In this document: piece by piece, positions 9,401 to 17,155 of the stretch
How the letters are laid out: the number at the start of each line of letters is the position of its first letter
Position numbering within the stretch: the stretch's first letter is position 1
Assembly: GCA_002840985.1 (NCBI GenBank)
Contig: PHDM01000021.1
Span: forward strand, 1-37,435
Length of the DNA: 37,435 nucleotides
Origin: Bacteroidetes bacterium HGW-Bacteroidetes-17
Lineage (GTDB): Bacteria; Bacteroidota; Bacteroidia; Bacteroidales; GCA-2711565
Direction of reading: 5' to 3'
Notes under the pieces: generated by a model
What the model saw: the letters and a program-made list of their open reading frames with translations, nothing else
Database searches by the model: none
What the model was told of the DNA's origin: nothing
Program-made: the position numbers and the translations under genes

Positions 9401-9540
9401 ATGGCTTGATGACTGGTCAAATTGAGTTGGACGTTGAGCAAAGTCGAAACGTATCGCAATCTCGTTTTATTTGCAGTCAGACATCTCGACTGCGCTCGAT
9501 GTGACAAGTTATTTTTCGTTTTAGCTTTTTAGATAGCCTC
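9401..9540. repeat. Copy 2 of the dispersed element, upstream of the barrel gene
   Basis: Starts with atggcttgatgactggtcaa (24 of 26 bases match 6401-6426) and ends agctttttagatagcctc, similar to the end of copy 1 at ~6717, in the same orientation. Internally it has ctcgactgcgctcgatgtgac at ~9484-9504, a small hairpin of a type widespread in Bacteroidota spacers. Copies 1 and 2 are exactly 3,000 bases apart start to start and bracket the barrel gene. No transposase is present. Confidence 0.6.
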
Positions 9541-9550
9541 ATTTTATCTG

Positions 9551-10382
9551 TTATTTTCTTATTAATTCAAGCGGGTTATTACGGGCTGCCATTCTTTTTG
9601 CAACCCTTTGTTGAAGCTCAATACCATCGCCCATGGCTTTCAAAGTACTTACCATGTTATCGCGCTCATAATCTTCTGCTTGAAAAAAGCGTGCTTTAGT
9701 GGTTCTAAAATAGTTCTTCTCGGTAAAATTCAATGGCAATCTCATGATCAGGTTTTTCAATATCCTTCAATTCAAATACATAATGCATTCGGGTATCGTA
9801 AACTTTTACGATTAAACCGGGTAATCCATTGAATTTATAAGGGCCATCGTTAAAAGGAATTTCAGGACTGAACCAGGCAATCCAGCTTCTGCCGCCAAAA
9901 TCAGTTGTAGCCATTTGAACAGGATACCCTGCAATGGTATCGATGCTGTCTGTTAACTGCCAGTCAAATAGATTAAGATCTTCCTCATACAAAAAGGGCC
10001 CGGTTGTTAAGTGGTGGTAACAAGTCATTTTACCATTAGGATAGTTTTTTAAAAATTCCCATGAAAATCTTGAATATACTCCTTTTGCAGCATATTCATT
10101 AACAAACTGCTGAAGTTGTTCACGTGAAGTAATATTTCTGCCATTTAACTTAAAGTAGTATGAATCTTTACCAATAAATAAATTAATATACTCTCCTAAA
10201 AAGAGCAAAAAATCTTCTTTACGATTTACATTTAAGTTAAGGGAATCTTCATTGAAAATTAAGGTATAGTTGGCAATAAACCGGGCATGATCCAACACTT
10301 TGATGGGATGATCAAATAAAGGCTTCTGGGCTAAAGCAGAAAGTGAGTTTGCCAGAATAAGTATGATAATTAGTTTTCGCAT
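9551..10382 (-). pseudogene. GLPGLI family protein, frameshifted
   Basis: GLPGLI proteins (TIGR01200) are secreted Bacteroidota proteins of unknown function, named for the GLPGLI motif seen here. The first frame (10382-9705, 225 aa) starts with a signal peptide MRKLIIILILANSLSALAQ and contains SWIAWFSPEIPFNDG and NGLPGLIVKVYDTR. It stops early after IAIEFYREELF. The second frame continues from the same point (TEKNYFRTTKARFFQAEDY...NNPLELIRK) to a stop at 9551. Aligned to the intact neighbour at 10627-11445, the join falls after IEF with no residue missing, so one extra A in the AAAA run at 9724-9727 explains the shift. It may be a real mutation or a read error; corrected length is about 277 aa minus the stop. 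Confidence 0.85.
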
Positions 10383-10576
10383 TTGTAAATAATTTTAATC
10401 ACATTATTATTAATATTTGATCGGGATTCATCCCGAATTAGTTTTAGATTATTTTGGGGAGCAGAAAATCGTTTATCAACAACAGCAGTTCGGGCGCAAT
10501 GCTTTTCAAGCATAAATGTATAAAAATATTTGATCAGTACAACTATAAAAATAGTTAAATAAAATTTTATGCAAAA

Positions 10577-10612
10577 TTAGGGATGGCATCCGCTTGGGGA
10601 TACCATCCCTAA
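10577..10612. repeat. REP-like hairpin (family 1, copy 1)
   Basis: Inverted repeat with 15-bp arms (10577-10591 and 10598-10612, one mismatch) around the loop gcttgg. It lies 15 nt beyond the stop of the intact GLPGLI gene, and the minus strand then reads TTTTGC, so it may also act as a terminator. It is related to 12425-12460. The surrounding 244-bp spacer (10383-10626) also contains the small palindrome CGGGATTCATCCCG at 10422-10435. Confidence 0.75.
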
Positions 10613-10626
10613 CTCAGGATTAATAA

Positions 10627-11445
10627 TTATTTTTGTTTTAACTCAATAGGGTTGTTCTGTAAACTCCTGTTAATGACTGCATTCTCTAGCTGAGTTTTGT
10701 TCAACCCTGCAGCTTCGCCATAACTTCTAATATTCTCCCTAAAACTATCCTTTGCTTTAAAATAATTAAATTTATGGGTTTGATAGTAATCCCTTTCTTC
10801 CAGCTCAATTGGCGTGGATTTGTCGGGTTTTTCAATGTTTTTTATTTCAAATACATAGTGTAAACGTGTGTCATAAATTTTAAGAATTAATCCGGGCAGA
10901 CCATTAAATTTATAGGGCCCATCGTTAAAAGGAATTTCTGGACTAAACCAGGCAACCCAGCTTCTGCCTCCATAATCACAGCTAGCTTTTTGCACCTTAT
11001 AGCCTGCTATAGTTGAGGTATCGGAGAGTAATTTCCAATCAAAGAGGTTAAGTTCTTCTTCATATTTTAACCAGTCGATTACCTTTTCGATAAATGTTAT
11101 TTTATCTTTTGGATAATTTTTAAATATAGTATATCTAAACCTACCTGCAGATAAATTTGGTTTTAAGTAATATTGTTGACTTTGTTCTAATGAAGTAAAA
11201 TGTCGGGTATCTTCTTTAATCTGATACATTCGATAATTAGTGTAATAGCTGAGATGTTCGCCCAGCAAAAGGATCATGTTTTCTTCACGAACAATATGCA
11301 AATTGGTCGAATCGTGTTTGTACTTTATAGAATAATATGCAATAAGTTTTACCTCATCTAATTGGGTATAATCAATTTCATAGTAGAATTGTGCATGGGT
11401 TTGGATGCTTAGTATGATGATGATAAAAAGGAGGATGTTTTTCAT
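10627..11445 (-). CDS. GLPGLI family protein
   Basis: Secreted protein of unknown function, 272 residues, with signal peptide MKNILLFIIIILSIQTHAQ (cleavage near residue 19). The family core is at ~170-215: SWVAWFSPEIPFNDGPYKF followed by NGLPGLILKIYDTRLHYVF. This core is nearly identical to that of the frameshifted neighbour, while the first ~150 residues differ much more, so the pair is an old tandem duplication with a constrained core. The C-terminus NNPIELKQK matches the neighbour's NNPLELIRK. It lies between the Cys-rich peptide gene and the second GLPGLI gene on the same strand. Periplasmic or surface location is inferred from the signal peptide and the lack of membrane helices. Confidence 0.93.
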   Translation of the reverse strand: MKNILLFIIIILSIQTHAQFYYEIDYTQLDEVKLIAYYSIKYKHDSTNLHIVREENMILLLGEHLSYYTNYRMYQIKEDTRHFTSLEQSQQYYLKPNLSAGRFRYTIFKNYPKDKITFIEKVIDWLKYEEELNLFDWKLLSDTSTIAGYKVQKASCDYGGRSWVAWFSPEIPFNDGPYKFNGLPGLILKIYDTRLHYVFEIKNIEKPDKSTPIELEERDYYQTHKFNYFKAKDSFRENIRSYGEAAGLNKTQLENAVINRSLQNNPIELKQK

Positions 11446-11585
11446 AATTAAAGGCTATCAATTTAGAATGAAATGTAATAAAAGATTCAACTACTTTCAA
11501 GATACATGTTGTAATTCCAGAAATATATGTCCTTGAAAATTAAGAAAAGTTTGCAAGAACATATATTTGGTGTTTAACTTCAGTG

Positions 11586-11768
11586 CTATATTATGTCTGG
11601 GCATAGTTCTTCCATCCAAACCTGCGCATCTTCATCATCATAACAGCACGCAGAAAATTCAATACCTATGTCGCATATTATAATGCGAACTGTGCATGCT
11701 TTAGTAATAATTGGAGCTGCAAATGTAAATAGACTTATTAGGGCAAAAGCATAAATAAATTTTTTCAT
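11586..11768 (-). CDS. Small Cys-rich secreted peptide (60 aa), unknown function
   Basis: I do not recognise a family. Starting at the inner ATG (11768) gives MKKFIYAFALISLFTFAAP..., a clear Sec signal peptide of about 24 residues ending ITKA. An upstream in-frame ATG (11810) would place 14 residues before the signal and is less likely. The predicted mature part is 36 residues, begins CTVRIIICD, and has five Cys (mature positions 1, 8, 17, 18, 32) and nine acidic residues, so it is a compact acidic peptide that may carry disulfides. The Cys at +1 could suggest a lipobox, but ITKAC is a poor one. It lies between the HTH gene and two GLPGLI genes on the same strand. Confidence 0.65.
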   Translation of the reverse strand: MKKFIYAFALISLFTFAAPIITKACTVRIIICDIGIEFSACCYDDEDAQVWMEELCPDII

Positions 11769-11812
11769 TTTGATAAGGTTTAAGTTAATAATAATTAATT
11801 GTCGGTACAATG

Positions 11813-12136
11813 TTAAATGGGTTCACTGACACCTGTGGTCAGTGTAAATAATTTATAGAGTTTTACCCCCCCCCTAAATTCTTCAAATGCTTTTATATAA
11901 GTACTTTTAGATTCAAACTTAAATATAATCTGGCCTTCATTTTTGTAGCAATAACTTTCACGTTCCTTATCAAAATAAATAGGGCAACCCATTTCCTTTA
12001 ATTGGTTCAGCAATCGGTAAATATTTCTTTTAGTGGTATTAAATTTTTTGGCAAGTTGTTTTGGCACTCCTGTTGCCTTCATCCGGATTAATTGGTCCAG
12101 CCTTTCAATTTTATCTTTGAGCTCAATAACATTCAT
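11813..12136 (-). CDS. Small helix-turn-helix regulator with a G9 tract
   Basis: Likely DNA-binding protein of 107 residues. Residues ~5-60 form an HTH_11/DeoR-like winged helix: LDQLIRMKATGVPKQLAKKF, then NTTKRNIYRLLNQLKEMGCP and the wing IYFDKERESYCY. Codons for RGGV at residues 88-91 are a run of nine G (11866-11874). With eight G the protein would stop right after RGG; with ten it would end GGGKTL. In the present frame the extra C-terminal residues (VKLYKLFTLTTGVSEPI) run through a hairpin that looks intergenic, so the shorter forms may be the native ones. It is the first gene of the island and probably regulates it. Confidence 0.75.
   Translation of the reverse strand: MNVIELKDKIERLDQLIRMKATGVPKQLAKKFNTTKRNIYRLLNQLKEMGCPIYFDKERESYCYKNEGQIIFKFESKSTYIKAFEEFRGGVKLYKLFTLTTGVSEPI
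11824..11844. repeat. Hairpin at the 3' end of the HTH gene
   Basis: CACTGAC (11824-11830) pairs perfectly with GTCAGTG (11838-11844) over a 7-nt loop. It lies in the last codons of the HTH reading frame and just before the peptide gene. It could attenuate transcription or be an intergenic repeat captured by the G9-extended frame. Confidence 0.6.
11866..11874. repeat. Homopolymer of nine C (nine G on the coding strand)
   Basis: A C9 run within the 3' part of the HTH gene. Tracts of this kind slip during replication and change reading frame; here each slip changes only the regulator's C-terminus. Confidence 0.95.
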
Positions 12137-12465
12137 CTTTTTTGTCCCTTTTGATAATTAACCTCAGTTCGATCTAAGCATTTCACATGAAACTGGTTCA
12201 GTTTGTCTGAAATTTAACCTTTTGGCTAATAAGACGTTAGATATTAGAAGTTAGCCTATGGATTAACCTACTTGTCTTGAATCTTTTGTCTAACATCTAA
12301 AGTCTAACGTCAAACCTGAAATTAATTACTTATCGGGGGAGCCAGATTTGGCCAAAGTAATCAGGGGTTAATTCTATAAAACCATAAAAGGTAACCCTGT
12401 TTTCAAAATTAAATATTTGGAAGATTAGGGACTACATCCCCAAGCGGATGTCGTCCCTAAATCTT
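12137..12465. repeat. Gene-free spacer upstream of the island, with a long imperfect inverted repeat
   Basis: No gene seen in these 329 bp. An imperfect inverted repeat has 22-base arms at 12233-12254 (gacgttagatattagaagttag-type, given here in outline) and 12290-12311, with 18 of 22 positions matching and a 35-nt loop containing cttgtcttgaatctttt. The promoter of the HTH gene should lie here on the minus strand, but I could not place a convincing -33/-7 pair. Confidence 0.55.
12421..12465. repeat. REP-like hairpin (family 1, copy 2), abutting the recG stop
   Basis: Nearly perfect hairpin: core arms 12425-12439 and 12446-12460 (one mismatch) around ccaagc, extended outward by aaga/atctt. It starts directly after the recG stop. 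Its core matches 10577-10612 in the opposite orientation, with paired stem changes (ATGG there, ACGA here). No T-run follows on the minus strand. Confidence 0.75.
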
Positions 12466-14571
12466 TTAACTGATTAGTCCCCAGTTTGGCTTATTCTTAA
12501 ACATTCGGATCAGTTGTGTTTTTAAGGGTTTGTTCGCTGGAGTTTCCAAAGTCGGATCTTTATCCAGAATTTCGTTGGCCAGATTCCGTGCATATTTTAA
12601 GATTTTTTCATCTTTAATCAGGTCGGCAATTTTTAAATCCAACACACCGCTTTGCTGGGTTCCTTGTAAATCACCGGGACCCCTCAGCCTCAGGTCGGCT
12701 TCGGCAATCTCAAATCCATCGCTGGAGTTCACCATGATTTCAAGCCTTTTTTTCCCCTCGCCAGTCAATTTGTAACTTGACATCAAAATGCAATACGATT
12801 GGTCGGCACCCCGCCCAACACGGCCTCTAAGCTGGTGAAGCTGCGACAATCCAAAACGTTCGGCATTTTCGATTACCATTACTGAAGCATTGGGGATGTC
12901 AATCCCTACTTCGATCACGGTTGTTGAAACCATGAGTTGGGTTTCACCTTTGATGAATCGCTGCATTTCGTATTCCTTTTGTGCAGGCTTCATTTTGCCA
13001 TGCACAATGCTGATGGCATACTCGGGGAGCGGAAAATCGCGACTGATGCTTTCATACCCATCCATCAAATCTTTTAAGTCTAGTTTTTCCGATTCGTTGA
13101 TTAAGGGATAAACTATGTAAACCTGATTGCCCTGTTTGATTTGTTTTTTCAAAAACCCAAATAATTTCAACCTTCCCGAATCATATTGGTGTATGGTTTT
13201 GATGGCTTTTCGTCCGGGTGGAAGTTCATCGATGACGGAAAAATCAAGATCACCGTATAAGGTCATTCCCAAGGTTCGGGGTATTGGGGTAGCAGTCATA
13301 ACCAAAATATGAGGTGGAATATTGTTTTTACGCCAAAGCTTGGCACGTTGCTCCACCCCAAAGCGATGCTGCTCGTCAATAATTACCAGACCAAGGGTTT
13401 TAAATTTTACCGCATCTTCAATCAAAGCATGCGTACCGATCAGCACATTCAGTTCGCCACTTTGCAATTGTTCATGAATTATTTTTCGCTCGGCAGTTTT
13501 TGTAGAACCCGTTAACAGTATAAGTTTAACTTCCAAATTGTTTAGCATGGCCTGGATGCTTTTGGCATGCTGGGTTGCCAGAATTTCGGTAGGTGCCATG
13601 ATGCAGGCCTGAAATCCATTGTCGAGGGCAATGAGGATAGCCATTAAAGCCACGAGTGTTTTTCCACTACCCACATCCCCTTGTAAAAGGCGGTTCATTT
13701 GTTTGCCCGAACCCAAATCGGTGCGAATTTCCTTGATAACCCGCTTTTGTGCATTCGTCAGTTCAAATGGCAAATTCTTGGCATAAAATTCATTTACGTA
13801 TTTCCCGACAGTTGAGAATACGTTGCCTTTTATTTTTTGCGCCCGGTTAATTTTATGACGCAGCAGTTTTAGTTGGATAAAAAACAGTTCCTCAAATTTT
13901 AAGCGGCTTTGTGCTCGCGAAAGCAGTTGAGGATCTTTAGGGAAATGAATGTTGAGCAAGGCCTCTTCGCGCGAAATTAATTTCAGCTTGTTGATGATTT
14001 CCTGAGATAAAGTTTCACTCAGCATTCCCTCTGCCCGGATAAGCAAATTCCTGGTAAGATTTCCGATGGCTTTATTTCCTAATCCTCTGGACTTAAGCTT
14101 TTCGCTTGAATTGTAATAAGGTTGCAAGCTTTCGCCCAAACCTTCTTCTTCTTTTTCAACAGGCTCAATTTCGGGATGGGCAATATTGTATTTGTTGTTG
14201 AATAAAGTCGGTTTTCCAAAAACGATGTATTCATGATTTTCCTTGATGCTTTCTTTAATCCATCGGATCGATCGGAACCAAACCAATTCGATGGAACCAC
14301 TATCGTCTGAAAGATTCGCTGTTAAGCGTGCTGCCCTTTGTTGGCCAATTTGCTGGATATTGGAAATTTGTCCTTTAAGTTGAATGAGGGTATTGGAGTT
14401 TGAAATATCCCTGATTTTATAAATTTTACTTTTATCAATATAACGAAAGGGGAAATAATTGATCAGGTCGCCAAAGGTATTAATTGCCAGCTCCTGCCTC
14501 AACGACTGGGCTCTCTGCGGGCCCACACCTTTCAGGTATTCGATTGGAGTATCAAGGAAACTAACAGACAT
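12466..14571 (-). CDS. recG: ATP-dependent DNA helicase RecG
   Basis: Branch-migration helicase that regresses stalled replication forks. The 701 residues are the normal length. The N-terminal wedge/OB-fold domain spans ~50-150. The SF2 motor has Walker A GDVGSGKT at residues 298-305, the DEQH box in VIIDEQHRFGVEQRAKL, TATPIPRT, and motif VI QLRGRVGRG in the second RecA-like lobe. The RecG-type C-terminus LRGPGDLQGTQQSG follows. It is separated from gldN by a strong terminator (14613-14645), so it has its own promoter; a TAAATTTG -7-like box is at 14591-14598 (minus), without a good -33. Confidence 0.97.
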   Translation of the reverse strand: MSVSFLDTPIEYLKGVGPQRAQSLRQELAINTFGDLINYFPFRYIDKSKIYKIRDISNSNTLIQLKGQISNIQQIGQQRAARLTANLSDDSGSIELVWFRSIRWIKESIKENHEYIVFGKPTLFNNKYNIAHPEIEPVEKEEEGLGESLQPYYNSSEKLKSRGLGNKAIGNLTRNLLIRAEGMLSETLSQEIINKLKLISREEALLNIHFPKDPQLLSRAQSRLKFEELFFIQLKLLRHKINRAQKIKGNVFSTVGKYVNEFYAKNLPFELTNAQKRVIKEIRTDLGSGKQMNRLLQGDVGSGKTLVALMAILIALDNGFQACIMAPTEILATQHAKSIQAMLNNLEVKLILLTGSTKTAERKIIHEQLQSGELNVLIGTHALIEDAVKFKTLGLVIIDEQHRFGVEQRAKLWRKNNIPPHILVMTATPIPRTLGMTLYGDLDFSVIDELPPGRKAIKTIHQYDSGRLKLFGFLKKQIKQGNQVYIVYPLINESEKLDLKDLMDGYESISRDFPLPEYAISIVHGKMKPAQKEYEMQRFIKGETQLMVSTTVIEVGIDIPNASVMVIENAERFGLSQLHQLRGRVGRGADQSYCILMSSYKLTGEGKKRLEIMVNSSDGFEIAEADLRLRGPGDLQGTQQSGVLDLKIADLIKDEKILKYARNLANEILDKDPTLETPANKPLKTQLIRMFKNKPNWGLIS

Positions 14572-14612
14572 GATGATTGACTTGGTAAAACAAATTTATG
14601 AATTTAGCTATC

Positions 14613-14645
14613 AAAAAAAAACTCCCCGGTTTTGGAGGAGTTTTT
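14613..14645 (-). terminator. Rho-independent terminator after gldN
   Basis: AAAAACTCC and GGAGTTTTT arms (14637-14645 and 14617-14625) form a 9-bp perfect stem. The minus-strand transcript continues through nine T (complement of 14613-14621). It lies 10 nt beyond the gldN stop and should end the porP-gldKLMN transcript. Confidence 0.88.
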
Positions 14646-14655
14646 AGGTATGTTT

Positions 14656-15501
14656 TTAAAATTCCCAGAGCTGATGCTCGAAGGTAAACAAGTCGTTTTT
14701 GATTCGTTCCGATTCGAATAATGCATCAATTCCTTCAGCGTATTCAGAAATCCGGCGATCGAAAACATTTGATTCTTTATAGATATAACTTGAAAACATC
14801 CGTTTCCAGAAAATTTCATCATAAGTTCTTTTTTCGGCATCGTTGAAGCGGTTGTACATTTGAGCCTTTGCCAAAATATTACGGGCTTCCGGGAAATAAA
14901 TCCAGAATAAAGGTTGAGGGATTTCTTTACCATCGCGTTCCTCCATCATTACAGGACAAAGTCCGATAATCCTGACCATCATCTGAGATCTTTGTTTATC
15001 AAAATACCAATCTTCTTTTATTCTTAGTTGCATAACCTTGCTGGGATCAAATGTGGTATAGATTGTAGTATCATATTCATCATAAGGAGGATAAGGCCGT
15101 GACAATACCATATTCACAGCGCTGGTTTGACGGGCAACTACTTCGTTATAGGTAATTGGAGCCAGAAACTCGTCGGTGGCAGAAATATCATAAGCCGTAA
15201 TTTCACCTTCCTTAAGCCCGTCGATTACAATTTGGAAAAAGCTTCTCCAGTTTCCATGTGCCTCAACAGGGAAATAAAATGGCTGGTTCATCTTCTCTCG
15301 AAAATCAATTACCCTCCAAATTCTTTTTTGCCACATCACATCAGCCATGCGTATTGATGGCAGCGGGGTAGGTTTTACATCAATGATACCATCATCGGGA
15401 AATAAACCATCGACAGGTGTTTCATTTATTACTTGTGCATTGGTTTGTAGGGCAATGTTAAGTAAGAAACCTAAAACGACTAATGAAATTATATTTTTCA
15501 T
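14656..15501 (-). CDS. gldN: Gliding motility / type IX secretion protein GldN (PorN)
   Basis: Periplasmic component that, with lipoprotein GldK, forms the ring of the T9SS trans-envelope complex. The product has 281 residues and a signal peptide (about 1-22, ending LQTNAQ). The conserved block RMADVMWQKRIWRVIDFREKMN lies at ~51-72, and the later part contains the family pattern FWIYFPEARNILAKAQMYN. It starts 6 nt after gldM and is the last gene of the cluster, followed by a terminator. Confidence 0.95.
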   Translation of the reverse strand: MKNIISLVVLGFLLNIALQTNAQVINETPVDGLFPDDGIIDVKPTPLPSIRMADVMWQKRIWRVIDFREKMNQPFYFPVEAHGNWRSFFQIVIDGLKEGEITAYDISATDEFLAPITYNEVVARQTSAVNMVLSRPYPPYDEYDTTIYTTFDPSKVMQLRIKEDWYFDKQRSQMMVRIIGLCPVMMEERDGKEIPQPLFWIYFPEARNILAKAQMYNRFNDAEKRTYDEIFWKRMFSSYIYKESNVFDRRISEYAEGIDALFESERIKNDLFTFEHQLWEF

Positions 15502-15507
15502 CTGTTA

Positions 15508-17115
15508 TTAATTAATTGTTAGATTGATAGGATTTAAAGTTCTTTTTGATCCATCGGGACCTGAAGCCTGAATGTTTTCAAAGAAAAACTTTTGTCCTCT
15601 ACGTGCGTTTCTAATCATTTCAATCATTTCTGCCGAGAACTGATTACCTTGAGTTGTTTTTGGAACAAAGTCACCGTTTAACATGGTTACCATCGTAAAC
15701 GAATTCACTATAAAATTTAAGTCAAACTCAAAATCATCCATTGAAGGAATGATGGCAGCGGCTGCTATCAAAGTATTTTTATCAATTGATCCTTCTTTTT
15801 GGCGTGCAATTTTAGCAACAGGATCAGGAACCCTTTTTACCCTGAATTCACTGCTTCCCATATTTAAACGGGTACCATTATAGTTTGCAGTCGCACTAAT
15901 CAACGTTTTTGTAGTTCCAGTCTCTACTCTAACTATCCAACCAGGCCCATTTGGATTTCTACTTAATTTACCAGCTGAAATAGTTGGATTTATAAGCTCG
16001 TCGGCCATTCCAGGGACTGAAATTGAAACAGGATTATCAACGCCGATATAAAATACATTCATCTTTGTGGCGGCAACCGTTAATGAGGGAGGGCCAACGA
16101 TGTATTCACTCTTGAATGGATAATCAACTTTTTCTCCTTCCGGATTTACAATCCTGATAAGCCCGGCGTATTTATGGGTGCCTTCTGTACTGCTTGTAAA
16201 ATTAAGTTTAACGACTCCATCTTTACCTTCAATCGGAGTTGCACGGCTCAAATTACTCTCATTAATTTCATCTACACCTTGCAAAACATAAACTTCGGGT
16301 TTTTGTTTGGTATCGTAAGCTGCTACAAAAACTTCGGCTTCGTATTGCTGTCCTTTTAAAATGTAAGAGTTCTGGGAAATAACTTTAGCCGTAATGTCAT
16401 CAAATTTAAAATCCTCAGCGGTTACCGAAGAGAACAGATAACTGGTAACATCAAATTCGGCATTTTGAACTTCTCCAATTAATTTGTTCAAGATGGTAAC
16501 GTCTGCTGCAAGAATGGTATAATAAAAATTATGTTGTTCCCAGCTTTGCTCCATACCATCTGCATCGTAATAGGGGCCCTTTGTTAATAATCCAATACGA
16601 TCACTGTTTTCGGGCTCGTTCATCACCGCAAGGGTCTGTTTCCTGAATTCATCAATTCTTAATCTAAGAGCACCAGAAGCACCTTTTGAACCATCTTCCG
16701 AATTCTTAAAAAAGAACCGGGTTGGTTCGGTATATCCATCTTTCGATTTAATATCTTTCAATAGCGTGCTTTTAGCTTCATCAACGGTTTTAATCTTGTT
16801 TTCAGATTGTATAATAAGTGCATATTTAATGCTGTCGATATATTGGATCAAATCCTGACTATTTGCTCTTACCTCCTGGGCCTTATCCCAAAAAGGTTTT
16901 ATTTTGTTAGGATTAAGTTTGTATTGTTTGTTGAACTCTGCATGAACATCTTCAATTTTACTTGAAAAATTCCCAATGGTCGATTCCATGCTCTCGTTAA
17001 CAACAATGAAGGCATCTAACATCGACTTTGAAACATTCAGTGCCAACAGGGCTGTAAGCACCAGATACATCATTGCGATCATTTTCTGCCTCGGGGTTTC
17101 CTTATATGCTGCCAT
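15508..17115 (-). CDS. gldM: Gliding motility / type IX secretion protein GldM (PorM)
   Basis: Inner-membrane motor subunit whose periplasmic shaft carries proton-motive energy from GldL to the GldKN ring. 535 residues, normal length. The N-terminal cytoplasmic tail ETPRQKMIAMMYLVLTALLA leads into a single membrane helix (~12-28). The large periplasmic region that follows has a helical first domain (~35-225) and several beta domains, ending ASGPDGSKRTLNPINLTIN. It lies 40 nt downstream of gldL and 6 nt upstream of gldN. Confidence 0.96.
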   Translation of the reverse strand: MAAYKETPRQKMIAMMYLVLTALLALNVSKSMLDAFIVVNESMESTIGNFSSKIEDVHAEFNKQYKLNPNKIKPFWDKAQEVRANSQDLIQYIDSIKYALIIQSENKIKTVDEAKSTLLKDIKSKDGYTEPTRFFFKNSEDGSKGASGALRLRIDEFRKQTLAVMNEPENSDRIGLLTKGPYYDADGMEQSWEQHNFYYTILAADVTILNKLIGEVQNAEFDVTSYLFSSVTAEDFKFDDITAKVISQNSYILKGQQYEAEVFVAAYDTKQKPEVYVLQGVDEINESNLSRATPIEGKDGVVKLNFTSSTEGTHKYAGLIRIVNPEGEKVDYPFKSEYIVGPPSLTVAATKMNVFYIGVDNPVSISVPGMADELINPTISAGKLSRNPNGPGWIVRVETGTTKTLISATANYNGTRLNMGSSEFRVKRVPDPVAKIARQKEGSIDKNTLIAAAAIIPSMDDFEFDLNFIVNSFTMVTMLNGDFVPKTTQGNQFSAEMIEMIRNARRGQKFFFENIQASGPDGSKRTLNPINLTIN

Positions 17116-17155
17116 TTCAGTTTATTGATATTAATTAATACTTGATAAACAATTG

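Noticed and set aside
6299-9550. Composite transposon around the barrel gene, suggested by flanking direct repeats
   Set aside because: No transposase frame, no terminal inverted repeats and no target-site duplication visible; described only as a dispersed repeat.
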